Positions 37,694 to 47,224 are shown, counted from the first letter of the stretch. The stretch: DNA of 64,000 bases from Bacillota bacterium (GCA_023457255.1 JAEWMB010000028.1:15462-79461), one strand, 5' to 3'. Notes: generated by a model not told the origin, from the sequence alone. Numbers and translations are program-made.

Positions 37694-38467
37694 TTAGACT
37701 TTACCTACTGAATTCGCAGCTAATTCTAAAGTACCATCAATGGATTGAATCACTTTTTGATTTGCTTCATAAGCTCTTGTAATTGCAATCATATTTACCA
37801 TTTCACTGACAACATTAACGTTTGACTGCTCTGTATATCCTTGGCGAATACCTGCAGCCGTATCTTTCTCTCTATAACCATCTACCGCTTCATACATTGT
37901 CTCGCCAAACTTTTTTAGATAATCATAATTCTCAAAATCTGTTACGGATAATTTATCCACTTGTACGCCATCTGCAAATACATTTCCTTCTAGGTCAATG
38001 ATGACTTGGCTGGCATTTGTAGGAACCTGAAGATTCCCCCCTTCGCTCATAAGGTGATTTCCATTCACATCAACAATATAACCCTCTTTATCCATTAAAA
38101 ACTGACCGGCTCTTGTGTAGCGTTCCTTTACATTCCCATCGCGGTCCGTTACTTCCACCTTAAAAAAACCGGAACCTTCGACTGCCAAATCAAAAGTATT
38201 ACCTGTTTCTCTTAAAGAACCTTGTGTATAATCAGTATAAATCTCGCCAAGCTTCACTCCAAGTGTCATCTTACCAATTCTCTTATCGGTAAAATTCTCG
38301 GATTCATCTCGAATTTTTAATGTAAGAACATCATCAAAGGATTGATTTGTTACGCCTTCCTTTTTATATCCAACGGTAGCAGAATTCGCTAAATTGTTCG
38401 ATATGATATCCAGACGTTTTTGTTCATTTTCCATACCGGTCCAACCGGTATATAGACCTCTTACCAT
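37694..38467 (-). CDS. flhO: Flagellar rod/hook-basal body protein (FlhO type)
   Basis: A 257-residue FlgF/FlgG-like protein: VRGLYTGWTGMENEQKRLDI, NNLANSATVGYKKEG, LAVEGSGFFKV and the C-terminal NVVSEMVNMIAITRAYEANQ. GAGAGGAG lies before the ATG. It follows mbl by about 100 bases, the FlhO position. A short TCATGAC/GTCATGA hairpin lies just before the ribosome site. Confidence 0.9.
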   Translation of the reverse strand: MVRGLYTGWTGMENEQKRLDIISNNLANSATVGYKKEGVTNQSFDDVLTLKIRDESENFTDKRIGKMTLGVKLGEIYTDYTQGSLRETGNTFDLAVEGSGFFKVEVTDRDGNVKERYTRAGQFLMDKEGYIVDVNGNHLMSEGGNLQVPTNASQVIIDLEGNVFADGVQVDKLSVTDFENYDYLKKFGETMYEAVDGYREKDTAAGIRQGYTEQSNVNVVSEMVNMIAITRAYEANQKVIQSIDGTLELAANSVGKV

Positions 38468-38567
38468 TCCATTCTCCTCTCATGACTTCATTGTCATGAC
38501 ATTCCTGCCAATGAATTTATCCACTTCTTGTATTTTGGTAAAGCTTAGTTCCATTCCTATTATCTTA

Positions 38568-39557
38568 TCAGTCTTTTCTACCACTTAAAAATTCAACATA
38601 TTTACCAGTACCAATTGCTACTGCTGTCATAGGATCTTCTGCAGTCATCGTTGTAATACCGGTTTTTTCTTCGATTAATTCTTCTAATCCATATAGCAGG
38701 CAACCACCACCTGTTAATACAATACCACGATCTGCGATATCAGCGGCTAATTCCGGCGGAGTTTTTTCCAGCACACTATGAACTGCTTCTACAATCTGAG
38801 AAGTAGTTTCTTTTAATGCTTCCTCTGTTTCTTCTGAAGTAACAGAGATTGTTTTTGGAAGACCGGTAACAAGATTACGTCCTCTAACATCCATAGCGAC
38901 AACTTCTGGTCTGCGATAAGCAGAACCAATCTTAATCTTAATATCTTCTGCTGTTCTTTCACCAATTAATAAATTGTGCTTTTTACGCATATAACGAACA
39001 ATTGCCTCGTCAAAGTCATCGCCTGCAATCTTAATGGAAGTAGAAACTACGGTTCCTCCTAACGATATTACAGCGATATCTGTAGTACCTCCACCAATAT
39101 CTACAATCATATTACCGCATGGTCTTGAAATATCAATACCGGCACCAATTGCCGCAGCAATCGGCTCCTCTATTATAGCAACATCTCTGGCACCTGCCTG
39201 ATATGTTGCATCTTCTACCGCCTTCTTCTCTACTTCTGTTACTCCACTTGGTACACAAACGCTGATAATCGGCTTACGGAAACGCTGCTTACCAACCGCC
39301 TTCTGAATGAAGTATTTTAACATCTTCTCAGTTACGGTATAATCGGAAATGACACCCTGACGTAATGGACGTACCGCAACGATATTTCCAGGGGTCCTAC
39401 CAAGCATCAGTCTGGCTTCTTCTCCAATTGCTTTTATTTTATTTGTATCTCGGTCAAAGGCAACTACAGAAGGCTCCTTTAAGACAACGCCTTTACCTTT
39501 AATATATACCAGAACACTAGCTGTTCCTAAATCGATTCCGATGTCGCAACCCAACAT
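38568..39557 (-). CDS. mbl: MreB/Mbl actin-like cell-shape protein
   Basis: A 329-residue actin-like ATPase guiding cell-wall synthesis along the cell cylinder. It has DIGIDLGTASVLVY (phosphate 1), the phosphate 2 loop DIGGGTTDIAVISLGG and the adenosine motif LTGGGCLLYGLEELI. The gene order mbl-flhO-flhP argues for Mbl rather than MreB with mreC/mreD. AAAGGAG lies seven bases before the ATG and a near-consensus promoter lies upstream. Confidence 0.92.
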   Translation of the reverse strand: MLGCDIGIDLGTASVLVYIKGKGVVLKEPSVVAFDRDTNKIKAIGEEARLMLGRTPGNIVAVRPLRQGVISDYTVTEKMLKYFIQKAVGKQRFRKPIISVCVPSGVTEVEKKAVEDATYQAGARDVAIIEEPIAAAIGAGIDISRPCGNMIVDIGGGTTDIAVISLGGTVVSTSIKIAGDDFDEAIVRYMRKKHNLLIGERTAEDIKIKIGSAYRRPEVVAMDVRGRNLVTGLPKTISVTSEETEEALKETTSQIVEAVHSVLEKTPPELAADIADRGIVLTGGGCLLYGLEELIEEKTGITTMTAEDPMTAVAIGTGKYVEFLSGRKD

Positions 39558-39640
39558 TGTAATTCTCCTTTCAAAAATCCACCAAAATAGATATTCTATC
39601 TTATTCTTATCGATTAACTCAAATCTAAACGTACTCTATT

Positions 39641-39885
39641 ATATTATAAACGTGTTTCAGAAAATTTTCAAAGGAAATTTTCAAAACTTTTCCTAAAATC
39701 ATCATATTACGATAATTTCTAACATTTTCTTATAAATTGCACAAATACTGCATTCCATAAATCTCTTTTGTATTCATTTTTATTATTTTGCATGATTTTA
39801 GGTGTTATATACCTCGTTCTCGATTTGTTGTTCTTAGGAGCTTACCTTGGGTAATCAGTTGTTTTTTACAACACGTTTATAATAT
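39641..39885. repeat. 16-base inverted repeats containing both divergent -10 regions
   Basis: ATATTATAAACGTGTT (39641-39656) and its exact complement AACACGTTTATAATAT (39870-39885) are 213 bases apart. Each contains TATAAT pointing towards its own gene (mbl or the 39978 gene). They could be two copies of one operator. Nothing else is seen in this interval. Confidence 0.6.
39643..39671 (-). promoter_or_regulatory. mbl promoter
   Basis: TTGAAA and TATAAT separated by 17 bases on the minus strand, 86 bases before mbl. The -10 is part of a 16-base element repeated in inverted orientation at 39870. Confidence 0.75.
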
Positions 39886-39977
39886 CGGCAATTTTCTAAA
39901 AAAGCTGACTACTTTTTCTTTGAAATTTATTCATTTGATGATATGATAGATACAAATGTATAAATTTAGAGGTGTCT

Positions 39978-40574
39978 ATGAATAGAAGTAAAGCTTCAAT
40001 AGAACGAAAACAAATGAATCGTGAAATTCTTATGATTAGTAATTACCGAGCATTGCTGTTAGCAAAACATATTGGTACCCTCCTGCTTATCTTATACTTT
40101 GTGCCTGCTGCCATTACGGGACTTGACGAAAGCCCCGCTTTATATCTTATTCTGCTTCATAATACTTTACCGGCTGTGTTTTATTTTCTATTAACCAATA
40201 AAAGCAACTTACATACCAAAGAGCAAAGAATACTAAAACCCTCCGCTTATGCCAAGGCAGACAAAAACCCTGTTAAAAAACATATCTTATCTGGTATTTT
40301 TGCCAAGAAAATGGAAGCAGATACCCCACTGCTTCCACAACTTAAGAAAAGATATCAATATTCAAGACTACAGTACCAAAGTAATTCTATTTCTTTTTTA
40401 TTAACTTGCTTCTTTTTACTTTTATGGCAGCAGCAAGATACGATTCAAAGCAGCTTTTTTCTTTACCGTAATTCACCTGTTACTATCTTAGCAGTTATTG
40501 TACTAACCCGCCTTTTTGGTATTATCTTTTATGACCGCTATATTCATTATAGCCTACGTTTCGGAGGAATCTAA
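39978..40574 (+). CDS. Unknown membrane protein
   Basis: A 198-residue protein I do not recognise. Two hydrophobic helices near residues 28-45 and 55-70, a basic Lys-rich loop, then two further helices near 140-155 and 165-180. GAGG precedes ATG 39978 by five bases; the earlier GTG overlaps that site. Its last 21 bases overlap the convergent EAL gene. The gene is preceded by the inverted copy of the mbl promoter element, so it may be co-regulated with mbl. Confidence 0.6.
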   Translation: MNRSKASIERKQMNREILMISNYRALLLAKHIGTLLLILYFVPAAITGLDESPALYLILLHNTLPAVFYFLLTNKSNLHTKEQRILKPSAYAKADKNPVKKHILSGIFAKKMEADTPLLPQLKKRYQYSRLQYQSNSISFLLTCFFLLLWQQQDTIQSSFFLYRNSPVTILAVIVLTRLFGIIFYDRYIHYSLRFGGI

Positions 40575-42524
40575 CAATTGTTCAAATTCCTCCGATGGCA
40601 TAGGTTTTTGATAATAAAACCCTTGCAGCATATCAAATTGCTGATCGAGAAGCACATCTTGCTGTTCTTTCGTTTCCACTCCTTCTGCAACTACGGTCAA
40701 GTTCCTTGATTTTGCAAAAGAGAGGATATGCATCACGATTGTTTTATCTTGATTAGAAAATTCTGAATCTTCTAATCCCATAATGAGATTCTTATCCATC
40801 TTAAGTACATGAATTGGCAGTTCTTTTAATAGTTGTAAAGAAGAAAATCCAGCACCGAATTTATCAATCGCTGTATGAAATCCTAATTCGCCTAATTTCT
40901 CTACTGTCATCTTCATCAGGCTCATAGAGTCATACAGAGTAGATTCTGAAAATTCAAACTCCAATAGATCATGCGGTATCTTATAATAATCGACAATCTC
41001 TACAAGTTCCGTGAGAAAATCCGGACGTTCCAGATGTCTTTTGGATAAATTCACCGATATTGGTACAACTGCCCTCCCTTTGTCCATCCAGTCTTTCAGA
41101 TATTCACAAACTTCCTCTAGTACATACATATCAAGCCTTACAATGGAACCATCCTCTTCCAGCATCGGAAGAAATACATTGGGCGGCAGTATCCCATTCA
41201 CTTTATGATTCCATCGCACCAATGCTTCTGCCCCTGCTATTTTATTTGTATCCAGTTGAAGAATTGGCTGTAAAAATACTAAAAATTCATTTTGAAGAAG
41301 AGCATTCGTAATATCCGCTCTCTTAGGAGGTTCACCCTTCCCGTGCATCTCATTATAAATTTCAATATTTGGCGTATAGCCATTCGCTCCGTTGTCCCTA
41401 GCCTGTTTAGCGTGTTCTATGAGCTCTTTTACTTCCATACCCTTTTTCATTACACAGGCACCGCACTGAAAAGTAATAGAGCAGAAATTATTTTCTTCCT
41501 GAGGTAAGTCTCCTGCATACTTTAGCATCTTGACCAAACGTTTCCTAAGGGCGAGTTCCCCGCTGTATTCAAGCAGCATTCCAAACTCATCATTATGGTA
41601 TCTGGTGAGAAGCTCTCCTTCTGTTAACCTACTCTGAATTTTAACAGCAATCTGCTTTAATAATTTTTCACAATATTGTTTCCCTGACAATTCATAAATA
41701 AGATCAAATCTTTCGATAATAAAAGTTACGTATGCATAACTTTCTTTTCCCTTTATTACTTTTTCTTTTACTTTCTTTTTATGGATAAGAGGACTTGGCA
41801 GCCCTGTGATTTTGTCTACTCCTCCCATATCCATTCGCTGTTTCTTCATTCTATTGCGATATAAAATGCTATAAAAAAAGGCCAAAATAACTGCTAGGAA
41901 TGAAAACAGTACGATCACAATCGCCACTTTTAACACTGATTGGATTTCTTGGTTAATTTCTTGATATGGAACAAGACTTATGATATAACCAGCCTCTAAC
42001 CAGCCTGGTGACAGGAAAGCTACATAGTATTTTTCTCCGCTTATAAGTTTCGTGAGCTCAACCAAACCTTTCTTGTCTATTACCTCTTGATAAAAGTTTG
42101 TATCATCCCAAGTTTCTATGCTATGTATTACATTGTTTCCATGGGTTAACAAAGAATCCTTACCAGACTCTGATAATGCTCCTACTACATCGCCTCGTAT
42201 CGTAACAATATAACTATATGCATTTCCATGAAAATAAGATGGATTCTTAGCACCTGGTATTACTGCTAATTCACCTAAGACCCAGCTCTCTTCCATAAAC
42301 TTTTTTCCGGCTTCACTTGTTTTTACATAGTCCGCACTAAGCTTAGTATACTCTAATAATTTTGCTTCCGCCTCCGAAAAAAGCATCCCCTTTAATGACA
42401 GTAAAAATGCAACTACTGCAATTATCCCTATTCCCAATACCACAAAAATACGAATCCTTCTCTTATTTTTGGTGTAATGATCATTATAATTGCCCCTACG
42501 GCTTGACAGACCTCCCAGTTTCAT
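40554..42524 (-). CDS. Membrane GGDEF-EAL protein with degenerate catalytic motifs
   Basis: A 656-residue protein of cyclic-di-GMP signalling. Two transmembrane helices (about residues 28-50 and 200-222) flank an extracellular sensor-like region of about 150 residues. The GGDEF domain has HNDEF in place of GG[DE]EF, so diguanylate cyclase activity is unlikely. The EAL domain keeps EALVRW, PISVNLS and VVAEGVET, but AIDKFG replaces the DDFG pair, so one metal-binding aspartate is lost. It may act as a c-di-GMP-binding sensor or a weak phosphodiesterase. I start it at ATG 42524 after GGGGGAG. No c-di-GMP riboswitch was seen upstream. Confidence 0.88.
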   Translation of the reverse strand: MKLGGLSSRRGNYNDHYTKNKRRIRIFVVLGIGIIAVVAFLLSLKGMLFSEAEAKLLEYTKLSADYVKTSEAGKKFMEESWVLGELAVIPGAKNPSYFHGNAYSYIVTIRGDVVGALSESGKDSLLTHGNNVIHSIETWDDTNFYQEVIDKKGLVELTKLISGEKYYVAFLSPGWLEAGYIISLVPYQEINQEIQSVLKVAIVIVLFSFLAVILAFFYSILYRNRMKKQRMDMGGVDKITGLPSPLIHKKKVKEKVIKGKESYAYVTFIIERFDLIYELSGKQYCEKLLKQIAVKIQSRLTEGELLTRYHNDEFGMLLEYSGELALRKRLVKMLKYAGDLPQEENNFCSITFQCGACVMKKGMEVKELIEHAKQARDNGANGYTPNIEIYNEMHGKGEPPKRADITNALLQNEFLVFLQPILQLDTNKIAGAEALVRWNHKVNGILPPNVFLPMLEEDGSIVRLDMYVLEEVCEYLKDWMDKGRAVVPISVNLSKRHLERPDFLTELVEIVDYYKIPHDLLEFEFSESTLYDSMSLMKMTVEKLGELGFHTAIDKFGAGFSSLQLLKELPIHVLKMDKNLIMGLEDSEFSNQDKTIVMHILSFAKSRNLTVVAEGVETKEQQDVLLDQQFDMLQGFYYQKPMPSEEFEQLLDSSET

Positions 42525-42782
42525 AGAATGCTCCCCCTGCACCTAAAATTTATTCTTAAACCTTCTTAAGTTAGGCTATAATAGCTTAAATTTTTTTACA
42601 AATTTACGATAATTAATACATTTTTAAAATTTTCACTGTAAAAATACCGAATTCTTGTACAAACAAAAATACGACATTATGTCATATTATTTGATAATTA
42701 ATTATAACATGCGCTAATTTCCTATGCAACTGCAACCAGGGAGGATCCCTAAAACTTTTGTAAATATCATACCTGGGAACGT

Positions 42783-42830
42783 AAAAAGACAGAATACGAT
42801 TCCTTTTTCCGTAACCGATTCTGCCTTTTT
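42783..42830. terminator. Terminator behind cotH
   Basis: AAAAAGACAGAAT pairs with ATTCTGCCTTTTT; T runs on both strands. It is about 70 bases after the cotH stop codon. The remaining part of 42525-42896 is AT-rich with no gene. Confidence 0.7.
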
Positions 42831-42896
42831 AATTAAGAAGGGTTTCACAAATAACTATCACGAAAGCAAGTATTAAGTCCGATGCCCTAGGCTTTG

Positions 42897-44930
42897 TTAA
42901 GTATGGAATTTTCGCCGTCTATAGAATATAACTACAATCGTTGCAAGTATCATTATTCCCAAAAAAACAAGAAAGAGGACTATATTTTGAGGGTTAAATC
43001 CTTGTGCTGTTTGATTACTATCTCCCATATTAAAAGAATTTTGCATTTCATTCCCCCACGCCATGTCAGTGTTTCGATCCGGCGGTATTCTCTGATCCTC
43101 ATTGTTCCCTCCCATTTCCGGCGGAAATATTTGATTCGTTCCATCTCCACTCTGGCTTGGCGGCGTCATCTGGTTCGCTCCATCTCCGCTTTGGCTTGGC
43201 GGTGTCATCTGATTCGTTCCGTCTCCACTCTGGCTTGGCGGCGTCATCTGGTTCGCTCCATCTTCATTGGTATCTGGTGTAGCTGCTTGGGTGCTATCCT
43301 GACTTTGAGATTGATTTGGAAATTGAATATTACCAAATCCACCTTTCCCTCCGCCTTGAGTTCCCATAGCTTTAATTGACACGCCGGACGCATCAATTAA
43401 AGCATCGGAGTTTTGTTGTTCTGCTTCCGTGGAAGGGATAGTTCCATTCAACTGTCCTCGAACACTTTGAGCTCTTAAGTTACAAAATTCCAGTAGGTTT
43501 TCCTGCGCTGCCACATACTCATCGTAGGTATAGAAAGCAGTAGCATCATCTTTAACATAATCATCAATTAGCATTCTAATTGATTCTACGGTCTCTTCAA
43601 AATAGCCACTTTCAAAATAACCGGAGATTAGTTCTTCCAAATAAGCATGATACTGTTCTTTATACTCCTCCACCTCCAGTACTTTTCCTATCATCGGCCT
43701 ATTTTCCAGAGTGGTTCCAGATACTACAGTATCAATAGCACGATTTACTAAATCCGTGGCATCACTGCCTTGAAAGCCACCAAAGGATAAGTTGTAATCC
43801 CAAGGTATCATAGATAACTTTCCTTTGCTTTCATAAAGATAATAATTGTGCGCCATTGTAGCGAAATAGCTATCGTCATTCACTAGAAAAACATTTGCAG
43901 CAATATAGCGAAGCATAGCATCAACATCCATATAAGATTCCAGATCATTTCCCTCGTTAATATTCTTCAATGCAGTAATCACACGATTTTTATCTGACTT
44001 TTTTATATTAAATAGGGCAGAATCAAAGATTGTACTATAGCTATCCGCATCGTCATCAATATAGATCAGATTAGAATCTGATGTCCCATTCATTCCGCCT
44101 TTTTGTCCCATTCCACCAAATTCCGGCAGCATACCTTGGTCAGGGCGTCCTCCTGCAGCACCATCTCCAGTAACTCCATTATTTTCCACTACTTCACTAT
44201 TTGCGGTGGTATCCTCCGAATTGTTGTCCTTACGGTTCCAATTTCGAAATCCTCCGGTATTCCTGTTATTCTGATTGTCTTCATTTCCCATTCCTCCGAC
44301 TCCATAAGAGTCCGGTTTGTAGAGCTGCCCATAGCTGTTCCCAAAATTACGAAGAGCAAAGGATTCCTCAACACACTCAAGTGCAAGATAAAGCCCCCAA
44401 GGTTCTCCGTTCACCGTTATACTGGCATAGGAGTAAAGAGAGGAAGGTACACCGAGATAGCTTAAAATGTCATATGACAGATACTCTTTCATATAGGTTG
44501 CATCCGACATCAGATTGTTCAGGGCTAACTTATCGAGTCCATAGCATGTCTGAGTGCTGTTATAGTGATCAAATTCTACTTTAAAGCTAAACCGGTCTGT
44601 CGTATCATCGGAAGCAACTTGTGTAAGACTAGTATTTCCTTTTGGTCTAATACCGACGTTCTGAAATGCAGTACCATTAATTACGACATCGCAAGAGTAA
44701 TAGTCCTCCGATAGCGCATTCTCAAGCATGCTGTCAAAATCCTCTTCCGGCATCTGAATATCAATAGTCATAACTTTGGCTTTATCAAATAATTTGGTTT
44801 CATAGCCAAGGGAAACTGAAGAGCTTTCTAAGGGAAAAGCATCGGGTGCATACACCAGTATTAAAGAAAAGACAAGTGCAAGGACAATCCCCATGATTGC
44901 AAGTCTATTAATATTTTTTTCTTTTTTCAT
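42897..44930 (-). CDS. cotH: CotH-family protein kinase-like surface protein
   Basis: A 677-residue protein with an N-terminal membrane anchor, a CotH domain (IDIQMPEEDFDSML; GIRPKGNTSL; YGLDKLALNNLMSD; LFNIKKSD; LSMIPWDYNLSFGG), a Gly/Asn-rich insert near residue 210-280, a Pro/Ser/Gln tandem-repeat region near 560-615 and a C-terminal helix with RRRK. CotH-type proteins are atypical secreted kinases of spore-coat proteins. The gene follows a VTC polymerase and a DUF4956 membrane protein; this trio recurs in Firmicutes, which suggests a shared pathway. The true substrate is unknown. Confidence 0.88.
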   Translation of the reverse strand: MKKEKNINRLAIMGIVLALVFSLILVYAPDAFPLESSSVSLGYETKLFDKAKVMTIDIQMPEEDFDSMLENALSEDYYSCDVVINGTAFQNVGIRPKGNTSLTQVASDDTTDRFSFKVEFDHYNSTQTCYGLDKLALNNLMSDATYMKEYLSYDILSYLGVPSSLYSYASITVNGEPWGLYLALECVEESFALRNFGNSYGQLYKPDSYGVGGMGNEDNQNNRNTGGFRNWNRKDNNSEDTTANSEVVENNGVTGDGAAGGRPDQGMLPEFGGMGQKGGMNGTSDSNLIYIDDDADSYSTIFDSALFNIKKSDKNRVITALKNINEGNDLESYMDVDAMLRYIAANVFLVNDDSYFATMAHNYYLYESKGKLSMIPWDYNLSFGGFQGSDATDLVNRAIDTVVSGTTLENRPMIGKVLEVEEYKEQYHAYLEELISGYFESGYFEETVESIRMLIDDYVKDDATAFYTYDEYVAAQENLLEFCNLRAQSVRGQLNGTIPSTEAEQQNSDALIDASGVSIKAMGTQGGGKGGFGNIQFPNQSQSQDSTQAATPDTNEDGANQMTPPSQSGDGTNQMTPPSQSGDGANQMTPPSQSGDGTNQIFPPEMGGNNEDQRIPPDRNTDMAWGNEMQNSFNMGDSNQTAQGFNPQNIVLFLVFLGIMILATIVVIFYRRRKFHT
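43132..43262 (-). repeat. 39-bp tandem repeat within cotH
   Basis: About three to four copies encoding the 13-residue unit G[AT]NQMTPPSQSGD. The copies differ at few bases, which indicates recent expansion and possible length variation between strains. Confidence 0.75.
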
Positions 44931-44985
44931 ATTCCCTCATTTCTGAGCTGTTTTTTGTACATCCGGGTAGAATGCAAAGAGATGT

Positions 44986-45681
44986 CTAAGACATATAATC
45001 TCCATTATAACTCACTAATACGGCACTATCCACGCCCTCTATTGAAGATAATTGATTAATAAATTCTGTGCTCATATCTTTTAACCGGACCTCGACCGTA
45101 AGCTCAATGCAGGAGGAGGAAACTGATTTTGACTTTACTACATACTTTTTTACAAAGCTCTTTATTTTATCTGTTGCTTCCTTTTCAGCAGAATCACGAT
45201 TACAGTTAATAACAACAATATAAGGGTTATCACTTGATTTCTTATTCACAAACAATAGCATGATTATACCAATCAATATAGATCCGATTACTGCAAGTGG
45301 TATCATTCCTGCGCCTAATACAATACCAGATGCAATTGCCCAAAATAAAAAGGCAATATCCAAGGGTTCTTTGATTGCCGCTCTAAAACGTACGATAGAT
45401 AGCGCACCTACCATACCAAGCGATAGCACAACATTTGATGTTACTGCCAAAATTACAAAGGTCGTGATTAGCGTCATTGCCATAAGAGATACGCCAAAAC
45501 TGGTGGAATACATAACACCATTAAAAGTCTTTTTGTATACATAGAAAATAAATAATCCTAGTACAAATGATAAAACCATAGCTATTGCGGTATCAAAAAT
45601 ACTAAATGATGTTATATTTTCCACAAAGCTGGATTTAAAAATATCCTTAAAAGTTAATGATTGACTTAATACAGATAACAT
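44986..45681 (-). CDS. DUF4956 membrane protein
   Basis: A 231-residue protein with four predicted membrane helices (about residues 25-110) and the family core GMVGALSIVRFRAAIKEPLD. The soluble C-terminal half resembles a small ACT- or ferredoxin-like domain ending in GVDSAVLVSY. I chose ATG 45681, with AAAGGAG six bases upstream; the longer frame overlaps the VTC gene without a site. It is the middle gene of the VTC-DUF4956-CotH trio. Function unknown. Confidence 0.85.
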   Translation of the reverse strand: MLSVLSQSLTFKDIFKSSFVENITSFSIFDTAIAMVLSFVLGLFIFYVYKKTFNGVMYSTSFGVSLMAMTLITTFVILAVTSNVVLSLGMVGALSIVRFRAAIKEPLDIAFLFWAIASGIVLGAGMIPLAVIGSILIGIIMLLFVNKKSSDNPYIVVINCNRDSAEKEATDKIKSFVKKYVVKSKSVSSSCIELTVEVRLKDMSTEFINQLSSIEGVDSAVLVSYNGDYMS

Positions 45682-45709
45682 TTTATTCTCCTTTGAATGT
45701 AAATTTCCT

Positions 45710-46387
45710 TTAACCAAACCGCCTGCATATGGCATACTTTGACATTGCACTATTCTGCCTTTCATTAACCTGGATACAAAGTTTCATGATCTCAGGAATG
45801 AACTCATCATATTTTACTTCCATAACAATCAAATTATTTTCCTGTGCATTTAATAGCGGAATATCCTGTTGAAGAAATTCCTTACCATACAAACTGGTCT
45901 TTATGTTTCTATCAAATGTAACTCTTACATTGCCGATGGTATAAATAAACGGTTCTCTTTCATATTCCACAATTACCTTCGGACGGAGCAGTTGATTTTG
46001 CATCTTCGCATATAATTCAACAAAAAGTGCTTTCTTACTTTTTTTTAAAAATTCATAACTGCCATTTAGTATTTGTTCGACTTCTTCTTTTGTCATAGAT
46101 GTTGCTAACTTGTTGCTGAGCCCATTATTCTTGCTTTTCTTCTCCAATTTCATAAAAGAGGTATCTCCATTATAGCAGCGGATTCGAAATTTTTCTCTTT
46201 GATTTACTCCATCAATTTTTTCCCGTAATGCTTTATCATTATAGTTATCAAAATAAATACTGCGAATGCGGTATTTCCCTGACGGGCCTGCATTAGGATC
46301 GGATTTCGCCAGTGACTTAAGCCTTGAACGGATTGCCAAATAGTCACTATAAGTAATGATATGTTTTGTTTCGTGACGAAACTTCAA
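45710..46387 (-). CDS. VTC-domain polyphosphate polymerase-like protein
   Basis: A 225-residue tunnel-fold (VTC/CYTH) protein. Substrate-contacting basic residues appear in FRHETKHIIT, KYRIRSIYFDN and REKFRIRCYN, and the acidic metal-binding strands in FMKLEKKSKNNG, VIVEYEREPF and IVMEVKYDE. The yeast Vtc4 domain makes polyphosphate from ATP. The start is uncertain: the reading frame begins at TTG with GGAGG only two bases upstream, and a second GGAGG lies further upstream. The function as a polymerase is inferred. Confidence 0.82.
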   Translation of the reverse strand: MKFRHETKHIITYSDYLAIRSRLKSLAKSDPNAGPSGKYRIRSIYFDNYNDKALREKIDGVNQREKFRIRCYNGDTSFMKLEKKSKNNGLSNKLATSMTKEEVEQILNGSYEFLKKSKKALFVELYAKMQNQLLRPKVIVEYEREPFIYTIGNVRVTFDRNIKTSLYGKEFLQQDIPLLNAQENNLIVMEVKYDEFIPEIMKLCIQVNERQNSAMSKYAICRRFG

Positions 46388-46730
46388 TTCCTCCGTTTCA
46401 ATCCCTCCTTTCTAATAAGAATAAGTTCCAATTTTATCTCCTCTCTTTATAATCTTACCAGTAACAGGAAACCAGATCTTTTCCGTTACTTTTCTTTATT
46501 TTAGGTAAAATTTGTGTAAAGTTTATGGAGAGGTTGTGTGAAAATTGTGAATTTTCCAATACCTAAAATATTGCATGGCGGCTATTCTAACTATATAAAA
46601 TAAGGTATCTGTAAGAGAGTGATGATAGGATAATAAGAAAAAAATCCGAATAAAACAAATATGATTTGTATTCTGGCAACTTCCATGATATGCTAATCTT
46701 AGAATGCATTTGAATCAATCGTTACCTTGA

Positions 46731-46757
46731 AAGTTTGTGTTTGCACACCGCAAACTT
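46731..46757. repeat. AAGTTTG...CAAACTT hairpin
   Basis: The arms are the same as in the hairpin at 26835-26865. It lies in the 46388-46812 gap, which otherwise holds only AT-rich sequence and the 5' ends of two divergent genes. Confidence 0.4.
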
Positions 46758-46812
46758 GTTAACATGCATTGTCCCGGCAAAATAAAGAATGTGTGCAGGA
46801 ATGGGGAGTTTT

Positions 46813-47190
46813 ATGATTGATTTTACTAATGGAAGTTTATTTAAACTTAAGATAGTTCCTTATCGTGAAGTTGAAAAGGAAATTACACAATTACTTATTC
46901 CCGGCGAGAATGTAATTAATGCATACAAAGGTATTCGTGATTTTGTTGTGTTTACTGATAAAAGGGCTATCGCCGTTAATATACAGGGGATAACCGGTAA
47001 GAAAAAAGACTTCACCAGTCTGCCGTATTCAAAGATTCAAGCATATTCTATTGAAACCGCAGGTGTTTTTGATATGGATAGTGAATTAGAATTGTATTTT
47101 AGCGGTATCGGTAAGGTAAAATTTGAATTCAGCGGACAAAGTGATATTGTAAAAATCGGTCAATTAATTAGCTTGCATATTCTAAAATAA
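46813..47190 (+). CDS. Bacterial PH-domain protein
   Basis: A 125-residue single-domain protein of the bacterial pleckstrin-homology type (PF08000-like): MIDFTNGSLFKLK, FVVFTDKRAIAVNIQGITGK, LPYSKIQAYSIETAG and the strand-rich KVKFEFSGQSD. These soluble ring-forming domains are of unclear function. I start it at ATG 46813, with GGGGAG four bases upstream. A hairpin terminator follows. Confidence 0.8.
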   Translation: MIDFTNGSLFKLKIVPYREVEKEITQLLIPGENVINAYKGIRDFVVFTDKRAIAVNIQGITGKKKDFTSLPYSKIQAYSIETAGVFDMDSELELYFSGIGKVKFEFSGQSDIVKIGQLISLHILK

Positions 47191-47224
47191 TAGTATCCGG
47201 CTTTACTTTTAAACTATAGTAAAT

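Noticed and set aside
42525..42896. c-di-GMP riboswitch before the GGDEF-EAL gene
   Set aside because: No GEMM-type core was seen; the sequence is AT-rich with only a terminator for cotH.
43132..43262. CRISPR-like repeat array
   Set aside because: The 39-base repeats are contiguous, in frame and encode a Pro/Ser/Gln linker in cotH; there are no spacers.
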